Source: Styela clava
Taxonomy: Eukaryota; Chordata; Ascidiacea; Stolidobranchia; Styelidae
Assembly (NCBI RefSeq): GCF_964204865.1
Contig: NC_135261.1
Span: forward strand, 10,540,001-10,604,000
Reading direction: 5' to 3'
DNA: 64,000 nucleotides
In this document: positions 35,891 through 45,789 of the stretch, piece after piece
Layout: each line of letters begins with the position of its first letter
How positions within the stretch are numbered: position 1 is the stretch's first letter
Translations under genes and position numbers: made by a program
The notes under the pieces: model-generated
Database searches by the model: none
The model's input: only the letters and a program-made list of their open reading frames with translations
What the model was told of the DNA's origin: nothing

Positions 35891-36016
35891 GTTTTACGAT
35901 GATTAGCCATGGCTGTGATCTGTGTTATGTCTTAAAAAGTTGTATGGGTCGCCATACGCTGTGGTAGTAAATAGTGGGTCACAACTCTAAAAAGTTTGGG
36001 AACCACTGTACTAGGC

Positions 36017-37949
36017 TATTTTCGTGAACTAACCGAAGAGAAATTTCACCAAAACTCGACGTTTATTCACATTCAATTGAATATGGAGGGATTGGTGGAA
36101 TATTTTCAACAGCTGGTCCCATAGTTGAGCTCAATAGAATAAATTTTTTGAATAATCTGCATCCTTCGCCTTCTAATATAAAAATTGATGCAATCAGATT
36201 GACGGGGAATCGTAATACTATGTTATGTTGAGTGGGCCTATAGTGACGAGGAATACATAAAAATCTGTATAATACACTATATAGTAATATCCGATGAATT
36301 AAATTTACCTTCTGCATAGCCTATATAACATCTTGTTAGAATGGTTAGATGATCGAGTTCGAACATCTTCTCCATGAAAAAAAATCCTTTTCCGCTTTCA
36401 TCTGGAGATATTTATCATGCGAAACGTCCTGCGAATTAGATAATAAGCATACAGATCGATGTTCGATCTGATTTGGGGCCTAGAAGCTTTCAAAAATCAC
36501 ATATTCAAGCAAACTTAAAATCGTTGTCTTGTGTGTTCCTGCTTCTGAGAGGGCCTATACACCTGACTCAACGGCGCCCTATTAGGAAAAGAATTCCCGT
36601 GTTCGAGACAACAATGTGATCGATACCCTTTTTTCTTCATGTCACCAAGTAGAAGCTAAATTTGAATCACGTCGTTTACTACGATATTGACGGGGAATTG
36701 TCACACCGAATTGGTCCTGCAAACATGATCATTTTTAAATAACTCGCACATTTTTAAACGAATAGCAGTCGATTTAAAGGATTGGTCGTAGGCCCAGCGG
36801 AAATTACAATATCAAAACAAATGTAAGGACTTCAATTACGCACCTGGCATCATCATACAAATGGCTGAATTAATTAATATAAATATCCAACTTATTTTTT
36901 ATTGTGATCTACAACTATAAAACATACGCAACTATCATCCTAAGTCGTGCCATCTTCCGTTTCCATAGTTATATAAATATGAATATATAAAAAACATTTT
37001 TAGATTTGTATAAATTTTTCTAATTATATATCACAGCTGCGATGAACAATTTCAGTTCCGCCAATATATCAATAGTGTGTTCTGGACACTTGTGGGTGAA
37101 TTGTTTGCACCCAAAGCACAAATCAAATAACTTCGGCTTTCAAAAAAGTCTCTTCCCAAATATTTTTTGTTCATGCGAAATCCGGCCACCGGTCACCATT
37201 GAAAAGTTGAATTCACATTCTCTGGGTACTCTGACAACCTGAACATTTGGTATAAATATATAAAAGTAATTAATGTTATTGCAATAATGGTTAGTTCAAC
37301 TCAATATATATTGAATATTAATATATTGTAACTTATATTTTCGTAGGGGGACGCAGCCAGGTTTTTTATAACTTGTGTGTGTGCGGAATGTCTGACAACA
37401 GTTTTGACGTTTCCAAATCAGTTCAACATTATTTTTCTGAGTGATCTTCAGTAGCAAATACGCTAAACAACATGATGGCTCACTTTGTCGCTCTTAAGAA
37501 GCCTTTAAGTGGGATTTAAAGTAGGCCCGAAAACTGTCTCTGCATCGAGTAAATTAGATTCATTTTTACATTCAAGAAATTCCGCTTGACAAGAAAGTAA
37601 ACGCAAAGTGGCACTTGTTATCTTTTATACAATAACTTCAAATGATGATGGCTTTTAACATCGGTTTTCCACACTTTGTGTATTAGGGACAGTGTGATTT
37701 TTTAAAGCTCCCAATGATATGAGAATTGGTTTTGCTCTTATGTGACCATGTCAGATAAATTTAATGAAATAGGGCCAGTGTAGCCAAGAAGTAAAATAAA
37801 ATATGGCATCAGAGTTGTAGACTAGTTGTCGTATAGTGTGTGGTGACATAAAGTAGGATTACTTTGTTTGTTTGAAAATATTTTCATTTAAAAATTCAAG
37901 CTCATCGTGCCATTCGTATGTTATTGTAAATAAACAAATGTAGATAACT
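36017..37949. other. Intergenic region upstream of death-domain gene
   Basis: No convincing gene. On the minus strand at about 37034-37250 there are two short frames that together hold a CFGC...HKCPEH motif and an N-terminal VPRECEFNFSMVTGG segment, in different frames. They may be a gene or transposon remnant. The rest is AT-rich and unassigned. Confidence 0.35.
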
Positions 37950-40437
37950 ATGGGAGCATCGTCTTCTAGTTCCAAGAAATTAAACGAAGAACAGCAGAAA
38001 CGAAAAAGACTGTTACAGCAACGTAAAGTAACTAATGATATTTTAGAAAAATTGGCAAGAAGTTTACCGCAAGTACCGAATCAACTTGGAAAAACTTTAA
38101 GGTATTCTACTAGGAGAAATTATCATAGCAAAACTTCTTTATCTTTTTTGGATTTTTTTAGAATCATGCTACGAATCACTTATTGCTTTCGGTAGCTTTA
38201 TGAACGATGATTGTCAAGGGAGTTAAAATATACAAACCATTTAGTTTAACTGATAATTTTAGCGCATTACCTTGGGAACTTGAGTAGTTGTTTTGATTAT
38301 AAATTATCGACATAGAATGAAACTCAATAGAACTTTACTAATTTTATTGAAGACTCTTGATATGCCAAGATCAACTATTTAGTAATGCATACAGTAACTC
38401 AAAAATGATTAGAACCTCCTGTCGCAGAAAAATCAGTTTTCAAATCATACTGTGTATTGGGCAGTAGCCGATATATGATGCGGCTGGTAACAGAGTTGTG
38501 CTAATACGTGCCTGAAGCTCAGTTCGTTAATCGACATTGTGACGGATAGACCACAGCGCTTTTGAACAATGTTATTCTGCTTTCAGGCTCGACTCCGAAG
38601 TCATAAAAGAATTGGAATGGAAAGGAAATCTTTCCTATCTTGAGAAATGGAAATTATGGAAGAAGGATGATGCGACAATAGGAAATCTTATTACTTTACT
38701 CAAAGATAATGGAATCAAGTAATTCATTATAATATTATAGAAAACAGTTTTCTATATTAAAAGGTATTATCTACTTCTAAGATATGAACGTCCGACTGAA
38801 GTAAAAGAGAGTGGGTACCGGGTGGTGTACCAACCTATAAGAGAGGGGTGATAAATACATGGACACGAAAGTCGCACATAGGTACCGGTATGTTAAGTTT
38901 TGGCGCAACGCCTTTGTTGTAAAGATCGCCGCGGAAAAGAGTGGTGGAATAGAAAAGGAAACCTCACTGATCACAAGAATGCAGCAAAACAATCCATACA
39001 GTTTGTTCTCAATAACAGAAACAAAAATCAATATCGTGAGCATAGATACCGTAACTTACGGTGTTAATTTTTTTTAAATGATCCGCATATCAGGTAGGTG
39101 TTGGCGTTTGTTTTGAGATTTACCAGTTATACGATATATCATTTTCTGGAAAGTGTGCATTAATGTCAGAATGCAAATTCACTTGATGTTAGTACTTATA
39201 TAGTTGCGTTTTCCTGATATGAGGGAGACTTAGATCTTTCTTGAATTATTATTTGTTTTTACACGCAGAGAAGATGTGTGGGAATGCTTATTCAATATCA
39301 GTCGAGAGCCCAAGAATGCAACTACAGCAATGGAATTGACAGATACAGTTTTAATGGGAAATTCTCTCAACCATTATGAATTCTCCAGGAAACCAAGCAC
39401 TGCTTGCAGAGTATCACCTCTTCACCTCCCAAGTTTGTTAAATAATTGTTTTGTATTTGTACTACATCATTATATATATATATTTGTCGTTTCAGCTGAG
39501 TTGTATAAGTTTGGTCGTCATCTTTGGCATATTTTATTAAAAAAAAGTAAATAAGACGGAGAAATGCCATATAGGGATTGAATATTAATGCGAGTTTCAA
39601 TTTAGTTAATGAAAATTCCATATTTCGTATTAAACCACAGAGAAATTATGACAGTAAGTAAGATTTCTGAAGCCAATACCTCTTATATGTTAACTCGACT
39701 GTATTGCGATTTTGGTTCTGCTTAAATATGTTCATATGCTAAATACTATTCAACTGGGTTATTTAGTAAACAAATAAAAAAGTTATTGCATTTTATCAAA
39801 TGTTCTTGGCAAAGTAACCAGTATAGTTTGGACATCTTAGCCCAGAGTTTTATAATTTTTGTATTTTATAAAGTAGAGTCATGTTTTTACCTCTTCTCGT
39901 TATTTTGCATATTAACTTTAAAAATCGAATTCAAACATTTAGATGAAGTGTTCCCCGATCCATCCCTGCAACAGACAACGACCTCAGCAAGAATCTGGCA
40001 CAGAGATATCACTACAGCAAGTAGAAGAAACTCAACACAAAACGGTGTCAGACAAACTTCTCTTCATCAGCGATTAGATCAATATCCGCAAGAGAGTCTC
40101 TTAGAAGATATTTTAAGAAATCATGACAGACGTTCTTCCGATAGAGGTATAATTACCGTATAAATAAAAAATTTTAGCATATTGTAGAATTCGTTTCACA
40201 GAAACCCATCCACTTAACAAGTATAATAATCTGTACATATATGGTGAACTCTTTGGCTCATTTTGTCAAGCTGCCAACGGCCAAAATAGTAAAATTTTAC
40301 GTTTGTGCAATAGATCAGTATGACAATAAAATAAATAATATTTTTAAATATTTGCAGACTGTTCATTGGCCGACTCAAAATCACCTCTACCAAAAGAATC
40401 AAGTCTTCATGCGAGTGTGGGAAACTCTCAATATTAG
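37950..40437 (+). CDS. Putative N-myristoylated Death-domain adaptor
   Basis: A spliced gene. Exons: 37950-38101, 38587-38718, 39269 to an uncertain donor near 39400, 39943-40146 and 40358-40437. The product starts MGASSSSSKK, a pattern fit for N-myristoylation, followed by a basic Lys/Arg/Gln helix. Residues ~30-115 (ILEKLARSL, LDSEVIKELEW, YLEKWKLW, ATIGNLITLLKDNGIKREDVWECL) resemble the last helices of Death domains as in MyD88 or IRAK/Pelle proteins. The C-terminal part is polar and shows no kinase or TIR domain. An AATAAA at 40492-40497 supports the terminal exon. The exon 3 to 4 junction is unresolved; the alternative frame in exon 4 would stop near 40080. Role in innate or apoptotic signalling is inference from the fold only. 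Confidence 0.6.
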
Positions 40438-40815
40438 AAACTTATGAATTCACTATATTTTGTTATCCGTCTATGCAACCATACATTCTCTAATAAACTG
40501 GCTCGTTTACGCCATGAAAATAATTCAAAAGATATGATTTTAATAATCCTGATGATTTTAGTTCGTTCACAAATTCAGGCAAATAAATGTCGAACAAACT
40601 TCGCTACCATATTTCAACGTGAATATTCTCTCTCCCATAGAAAACAGCCGGCGCGTTGACTTCATTGATAAATATATTTGGACCCAAGTTTCGGCGGTAC
40701 CACAATGAGAAGCTTGTCTAACTGTGGGGAATCAATCACCGTAATCCATTACTACTGTAGAACAAATCCGATACGTAGCGAAAATGCTGCATTATCACTT
40801 TCGATGCCAAGGACG
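40438..40815. other. Spacer between death-domain gene and LINE
   Basis: It contains the poly(A) signal of the upstream gene and then unassigned DNA up to the probable 3' end of the LINE. Confidence 0.35.
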
Positions 40816-41121
40816 TATATATATATTTTTTTTGTTTCGGATCAGAGTATGTATGGTCTGCCTCGGATCAGTGTTACATATAATAACACGTCATACCCGA
40901 GTCGTATCGGTATTAATCCTCGCAATCACATTGCCGCATATGCGGCGGTCAGATGGCATCCACTCATCACTTCCGTTGGGTTGTTTGATGGTATTCTCAG
41001 GAGTATGCTACCATTTGTGGGTGGCATAGATAAAAGGTTCATTACATTTATTGTTGTTAGGATCTGGTTTTCTCGTTATTTTATTGTTCGTACCCCGCAA
41101 GTATTTCTTTCCAATTAGGTT

Positions 41122-44100
41122 TCAAATTGGATGTGTATACCTTGGGAAATTTTTGTCAAGTTGGTTGATAAAATCGGACCATTTTCGAGTTGTTTTGGGG
41201 ATAAGTTTGTCCTCGCTCGGATCGACTGTTCTATTTTCTATATCTAACTTGATTTTGAAGTTGAATATTGCTAATTTGAATATTAAAAATAGTTTTATGG
41301 TTATGGTCTGAACTGTCTGGTTGGGCATGGTGTAAGAGTTGTAGAAGATATTTTCTCTAGATATTTGTACTGGTATTTTAAGGGTCCTGTTCAGTTTGCC
41401 CGTGGTTTTGGAAAGGTGTCGTGAAATGTAAGAGCAGTGTAAGAAAATGTGTAGGGTATTGTCTTCACGGCTTCCACAGAATTTGCATTTTAGCAGTTTT
41501 CTTTGGCCGTGCGCATCGCTAAACATAGATCTTTTCCGCGCTTTATTCCCTAAGATGTACCCATCAGCCACTATTCTGTACGAACATATCTTCTCTTTGT
41601 TTGTTGTTTTATGTTTCAGAGTTCTTTGCTTTACGTGAACGCAAGTCCAATCTATTCCCGTTGGGTATGGAGACTCAGTTTTCATGTTGTATAGGAGATT
41701 TCTGTATATGTCTTTGTGCTTCATGCCAGCCCACTGTTGTTTGGTAAGATGTATTCCCTTTGTTGTATCCAAATATTTTTGCCAGATTTTGGGGACGAAG
41801 GGGAGATGTGGGGTAGAATTTGTATATAAGCTTGGGTTGTTTTTTATGATTTTGGATCCTAAAGCATAGATTGCTTCCTGATGCCAAAAAAGGTAAGGTG
41901 TATCGATATTGCTTAGTATTTTTATTCGCTCTGCTATACATGCTGAAATTTTAATTTTGATATTGGGCATATTTATGCCGCCTTCTAACCATGGCCGTTG
42001 TAGCGTGGTTCTCTTTATCGCCTCCATTCCCTCGGGGAACCATAGGTATTTAGCAACTAGGTGTTGTACCTTGTTGAGATATACTGGCGGTATTTCTACA
42101 AATCTCGCGTGATATATTATTAGTGACATGAGCAGGGAATTTATTACTGTTAGTTTTCCAATCCAGGTGAGTTTTCGTGTTTTTAAAAAGTTTAATTTTC
42201 TGGTTATTTTGACAAGTGTTTCGTCCCATGTTATTGTTTCCCGCCCTAATCCATAATATATCCCCAAGATTTTTGCTGTATGTTTATGGTGGGTATTATA
42301 GTTGGATTTCCGGAGACGTTGTGCTGCGTCAGTTGTGAGACTCAATATCTGGGTTTTATCTATATTAATTTTTTGTCCTGCTGCTTTTTCGTATTTTTTG
42401 TAATTCAAAGAAGATTTGTTGAATGGAAGTTATATCTCTCACTGCGCAGGTGGCGTCATCGGCAAATTGGTCCAGTTTATGTGTGAATTTTCCAAGTTTG
42501 ATGCCATGTATGTCGGAATTTCGTTGTGCTGATCTAATTAGTGGTTCTGCGTTTAGAATGTATAACAACATGCTCAATGGGCATCCTTGTCGAATTGATT
42601 TTGATTGGGGAGCTCATTTTACCGTTAATATCTATGTAGTTGTAAATTTCTTTGTACATGTTTTTGACGATATTGGTTATTTTGGGGCTGAGGCCGATTT
42701 CGTGTAGTACTTTAAAAAGGAAGTCATGGTCTATTCTGTCGAACGCTTTCAAGTTGTCGATCATTACTAAATATCCTGGAATTTGCTTGGTTTGACAGTA
42801 GCGGACAACCGCTTCTAGGTTGTAATGGGCATCAAATATACTTCGTCCAGGTAAGGTACTCTTTTGCTGTTGGCTTACCAATGTGTTGAGTGGAGATTCT
42901 AGTCTTTTGGTTAAAAGCCTTGCAACCAGTTTGTAGTCAAAGTTGAGATTCGAGATCGGTCGCCAATTTTTTAGTAGATTTTTGTTTCCCTTTTTAAATA
43001 TCAATTTCACTCTGGCATAGTGTGAGCTTTGCGGTAGAGCGCCGAAGCTCAGGATAATATTAATCATATTCGTCAATTTTTCTTTTATCATGTGCCAAAA
43101 TGTTGTATAGAATTCTTTGCTTAGCCCGTCAGGGCCGGGGGATTTATTATTTTTCATATCTTTTATAATAGAGAATATCTCGTCCTCGTTTGTGGGTTTT
43201 TCTATCTCTTCGTTTTGATCTTGGCTGAGTTGTGTGGCGCTCATTTGATTGATACAGTGGTGCTGGTGAGATTCGTCTATTTTACACTTCATGCCCCATA
43301 GCTCGTTATAGAAATCCTCTACCGCCTTAGTTACTTCGTTTTCACTTGTAACTGTCTTCCCGTTTACATTTTGGATAGAATCCATCGTTGTTTGTTTTGC
43401 GCGTGTTTTGATCCTATCATAGAAGTACTTCGTTGGTTCTTCACCTTCTTCTTGATCTTCTATGCCCGCCAGGATTGTTTTATAATTGGATTTGTTGTCA
43501 ATCAAGTTTTTTAGCTGTACCCTAAGTCTTTCCAGCTTTCTTACGTCTGTACTATTCTTGTTGGCCACTGTATTCGCAATGTTTTGTCTTATCAATTGTT
43601 CAGTTATATTGTCTTCTTTTGCTTTTTTTATTGAGTATGCTATAGTTTGTTTTTTGGTGTTTAGTTTAAAGTTGTCCCACCAATCTAGTAAAGATTCGAA
43701 ACTTTCAATGTTTATCAAGGCCCTATTATATGTATTTTTTATAATTTCCAAGTAATCTTTTTCTTTGTATAGCGAGATATTGTTCCGCCACATCCCCCGA
43801 CCCCATCTTATATTTTTCAAAACTCTGAGTTTAATATATGGGCATAGAGCGCGATCGGCTACGGTGTTCACGGCATGTCCTACGTATGTCTTTACCATTA
43901 TTGCGGTGCCCTTCCTGAAGGTTTTGTCTTCGGGATCTAATACGGTAAGCGTGTTAGGGAAAATGTGGTAACCCAGTTTTCCTGCCCACTCTTCCACTAT
44001 GCTGTTTCTGATTTTATTGACCTCCTGTAGGCATAGAATGTCAGGTTTTTCATATGATACGAATCGGGCTAGTTTCGTTTTATGATGGTTAAGCCCGTTT

Positions 44101-44132
44101 ACGTTTATTGATATGATTTTCATTTCGCTCAT
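41122..44132 (-). pseudogene. LINE ORF2: endonuclease-reverse transcriptase, broken
   Basis: Three frames in series. Frame A (44132 to about 42600) starts MSEMKIISINVNGL and ILCLQEV, the first motifs of an APE endonuclease, then jumps from VADRALCPYIKLRV to RWGRGMWRNN. The central endonuclease motifs (the GDFN and SDH regions) are absent, indicating an internal deletion of several hundred bases. The RT follows: KSPGPDGLSKEFY, RPISNLNFDYK, PGRSIFDA, MIDNLKAFDRIDH. Frame B (about 42600-42400) carries RQGCPLSM and FADDAT, the RT active-site box. Frame C (about 42400-41122) carries GQKINIDKTQ, the thumb, and a C-terminal zinc motif CKFCGSREDNTLHIFLHC. The B/C shift lies at an A run. The first Asp box reads MIDNLKAFD, as in other L1-like RTs. 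Confidence 0.85.
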
Positions 44133-44322
44133 TTTAGTAATTTAAATTTAACTCACGTTTTTGACTTCCCTTTGTTTTGTTTCGAGATCCTAGGTACATC
44201 CATAATTTATATCCGAGTTATAATCCTTATTTATATCCTAGTTATGTCTGTGTGGTTCGTTTTGTATCAATTATCTTTCCTGGTGTCGTTTGATTGGTGG
44301 ATTGGTTGCCACAGTCGATTGT

Positions 44323-45639
44323 TTATGTCTGTGGGCGCTCGGTTGTGGCGGTGGCTTTCTCCTTCTTGGGGTTAGGCGGTGTGCACGAGGATGATGCAGA
44401 GCTCAAATTAAGTCTATCTCGTTTATTTGCGCCACTGGCTTGTCCAATTGGATTGTAGTCACTGTTTCCCAAATGAGCGGGGGCCGAGTTATTAATCCAC
44501 GTATCAGAAAACGAGGAAGAGTCAATGGATTCGTATCCTCTAACCATTCCTTTTACGTATGATTGTCTTGTCATTTCATGTACTATGGGGGTCTGTCCGA
44601 TTGTTGAAGTTGGTTTTAACTTTCTTCTAGGTGTTCTCGGTATGTCCAACGGTTTCTCTAACTGGGAGTCGTCTCTGCTCAGAGACCAATCTTTCGTTTC
44701 GTCGTTTAAGTCATCGTTTTCGCAGTTTGAGGAGGTTTCGTTATCGCTTATTGCTTGTGTGCTCTCCTCTTCGGTTTGTGGTTTGCTGTTTGCCTCTTCT
44801 CTTAGCAATGTTGAGGATAGCGGCGAAAGGCACATGCCTGCATTAAGTTGTGGTACGTTGTGACGGTTTGTATTTATCCCTGTTTTGTTGTTAATATTAG
44901 CGGTTCTTTTAGATATGTTCCAAGCGGTTGGTTCTTCCTGATTGTGTCGGTCGATACGTTTTTTGCATTGTTTTACTAGGTGTCCTTCCTCTTTGCAGTA
45001 TCTACATACCGGTGTATTCTGACATGCGACGAATGTATGGCCCTGTTGTAAACACCTGCCGCATGTCGGAGTGTATAACTCTTGCGGGAGATACGTTTTG
45101 CATCTTATTCCATCGAATATGATATAGTCCGGTAGTTTATCCTTGTTAAAGTCTGTGATGAAAAAAGCGGTATAACCGTTATATATTTCCGTGCCTTTGT
45201 GCCAGTTTCTCATTGCGTTTTTAATTTTGCCGCATTCTAGGTTGTTTATGATTGCCGCGGCCCTCGCAAACGGTGTTTCATCGGGCATGCCTTTGATTGA
45301 AATTCTTGTCGGTGTACCTGCGGGTAGCATGAAGTGGATAGGCCCATACATTGAATTCAACTTGCCACCGGTTGCGCTTAGGAACTCATCCCTGCAACTA
45401 GACGTTTCGTTTGATGTAGGTTTAAAGAATATTGTCCAGAGACCTCTTCTCACTTCAAATAATCCTTTTATTTCATTGTAGTACTGGTTGACATCGGGTG
45501 TTGTTTTTAAAACTCCAAGCAGTCCTTCAAAATTTATGTTGTCCTCCGTCTCGATCATCAGAGATCGCGGTCTGTTATTACTTGGTGTGGTCATTACTGG
45601 GGGTATAGCGGCGACTTTTGCGTAGGCCATAATATCCAA
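44323..45639 (-). CDS. LINE ORF1, gag-like with two CCHC zinc knuckles
   Basis: An intact 438-residue frame. The N-terminal part (about residues 30-185) is an RRM-like nucleic acid binding region typical of gag-like ORF1 proteins (TIFFKPTS, ISIKGMPDETP, IIFDGIRCKTYLP). Two zinc knuckles follow, CGRCLQQGHTFVAC and CRYCKEEGHLVKQC, both CX2CX4HX4C. The C-terminal 200 residues are Ser/Thr/Asn-rich and of low complexity. It is expected to bind element RNA. It lies 190 bases upstream of ORF2. The other candidate Met is three codons in (MDIMAY). Confidence 0.85.
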   Translation of the reverse strand: MDIMAYAKVAAIPPVMTTPSNNRPRSLMIETEDNINFEGLLGVLKTTPDVNQYYNEIKGLFEVRRGLWTIFFKPTSNETSSCRDEFLSATGGKLNSMYGPIHFMLPAGTPTRISIKGMPDETPFARAAAIINNLECGKIKNAMRNWHKGTEIYNGYTAFFITDFNKDKLPDYIIFDGIRCKTYLPQELYTPTCGRCLQQGHTFVACQNTPVCRYCKEEGHLVKQCKKRIDRHNQEEPTAWNISKRTANINNKTGINTNRHNVPQLNAGMCLSPLSSTLLREEANSKPQTEEESTQAISDNETSSNCENDDLNDETKDWSLSRDDSQLEKPLDIPRTPRRKLKPTSTIGQTPIVHEMTRQSYVKGMVRGYESIDSSSFSDTWINNSAPAHLGNSDYNPIGQASGANKRDRLNLSSASSSCTPPNPKKEKATATTERPQT

Positions 45640-45686
45640 AGGTATTTAGACTATCTTGTAATTCCAACTATAACTTGTTCCTAAGG

Positions 45687-45717
45687 CTTGATCTTAGCCG
45701 AAGAGCCGAAGATCGAT
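45687..45717 (-). other. Diverged second copy of U2 5' hairpin
   Basis: A 31-base minus-strand segment in the LINE 5' UTR aligns without gaps to U2 nucleotides 1-31, with 25 matches. The 13 bases GGCTAAGATCAAG are identical. GATCTT and AAGATC can pair to close a hairpin. Confidence 0.65.
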
Positions 45718-45749
45718 ACTCAGGTCTAGCTAGCATACGACCTACTACT

Positions 45750-45789
45750 GATACTACACTTGATCTTAGCCAAAAGGCCGAGAAGCGAT
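45750..45789 (-). ncRNA. U2 snRNA 5' fragment (nt 1-40) fused to LINE
   Basis: The minus strand reads ATCGCTTCTCGGCCTTTTGG and continues to GTGTAGTATC, identical to U2 snRNA nucleotides 1-40, including stem I and the GUAGUA branch-site recognition sequence. The match stops at position 40; the next base departs from U2. The fragment starts exactly at U2 +1, with piggyBac coding DNA on its other side, so no snRNA promoter is present and this is not a working U2 gene. Confidence 0.9.

Larger units (their letters stand above)
35204..36008. mobile_element. hAT-type MITE (805 bp) with nested insertions
   Basis: The ends CAGCGGTTCCCAAAC and (reverse complement of right) CAGTGGTTCCCAAAC form terminal inverted repeats, flanked by perfect 8-bp tactaggc copies at 35196-35203 and 36009-36016. 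The 5' end is partly doubled (gcggttcccaaactatgg occurs twice). Two further elements sit inside: a short gcccgacccga palindrome and a taccgt...acggta element. Confidence 0.88.
40816..45789 (-). mobile_element. Tx1/L1-like LINE with U2 snRNA 5' head
   Basis: A nearly full-length non-LTR retrotransposon on the minus strand: U2-derived head, 5' UTR, ORF1 with two CCHC knuckles, ORF2 with endonuclease and reverse transcriptase, and 3' UTR. The 3' end is probably near 40816-40833, where the minus strand reads an A-run followed by (TA)n; no target duplication could be matched, so this end is uncertain. ORF1-CCHC plus APE-type endonuclease plus L1-type RT, together with the link to a multicopy RNA gene, fit the Tx1 group (which includes U2-targeting Keno elements, by my recollection). 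ORF2 is broken, so the copy is dead. Confidence 0.8.

Noticed and set aside
45750-45789. A functional U2 snRNA gene
   Set aside because: Only nucleotides 1-40 are present, the rest of U2 is missing, and upstream DNA is piggyBac coding sequence rather than an snRNA promoter.
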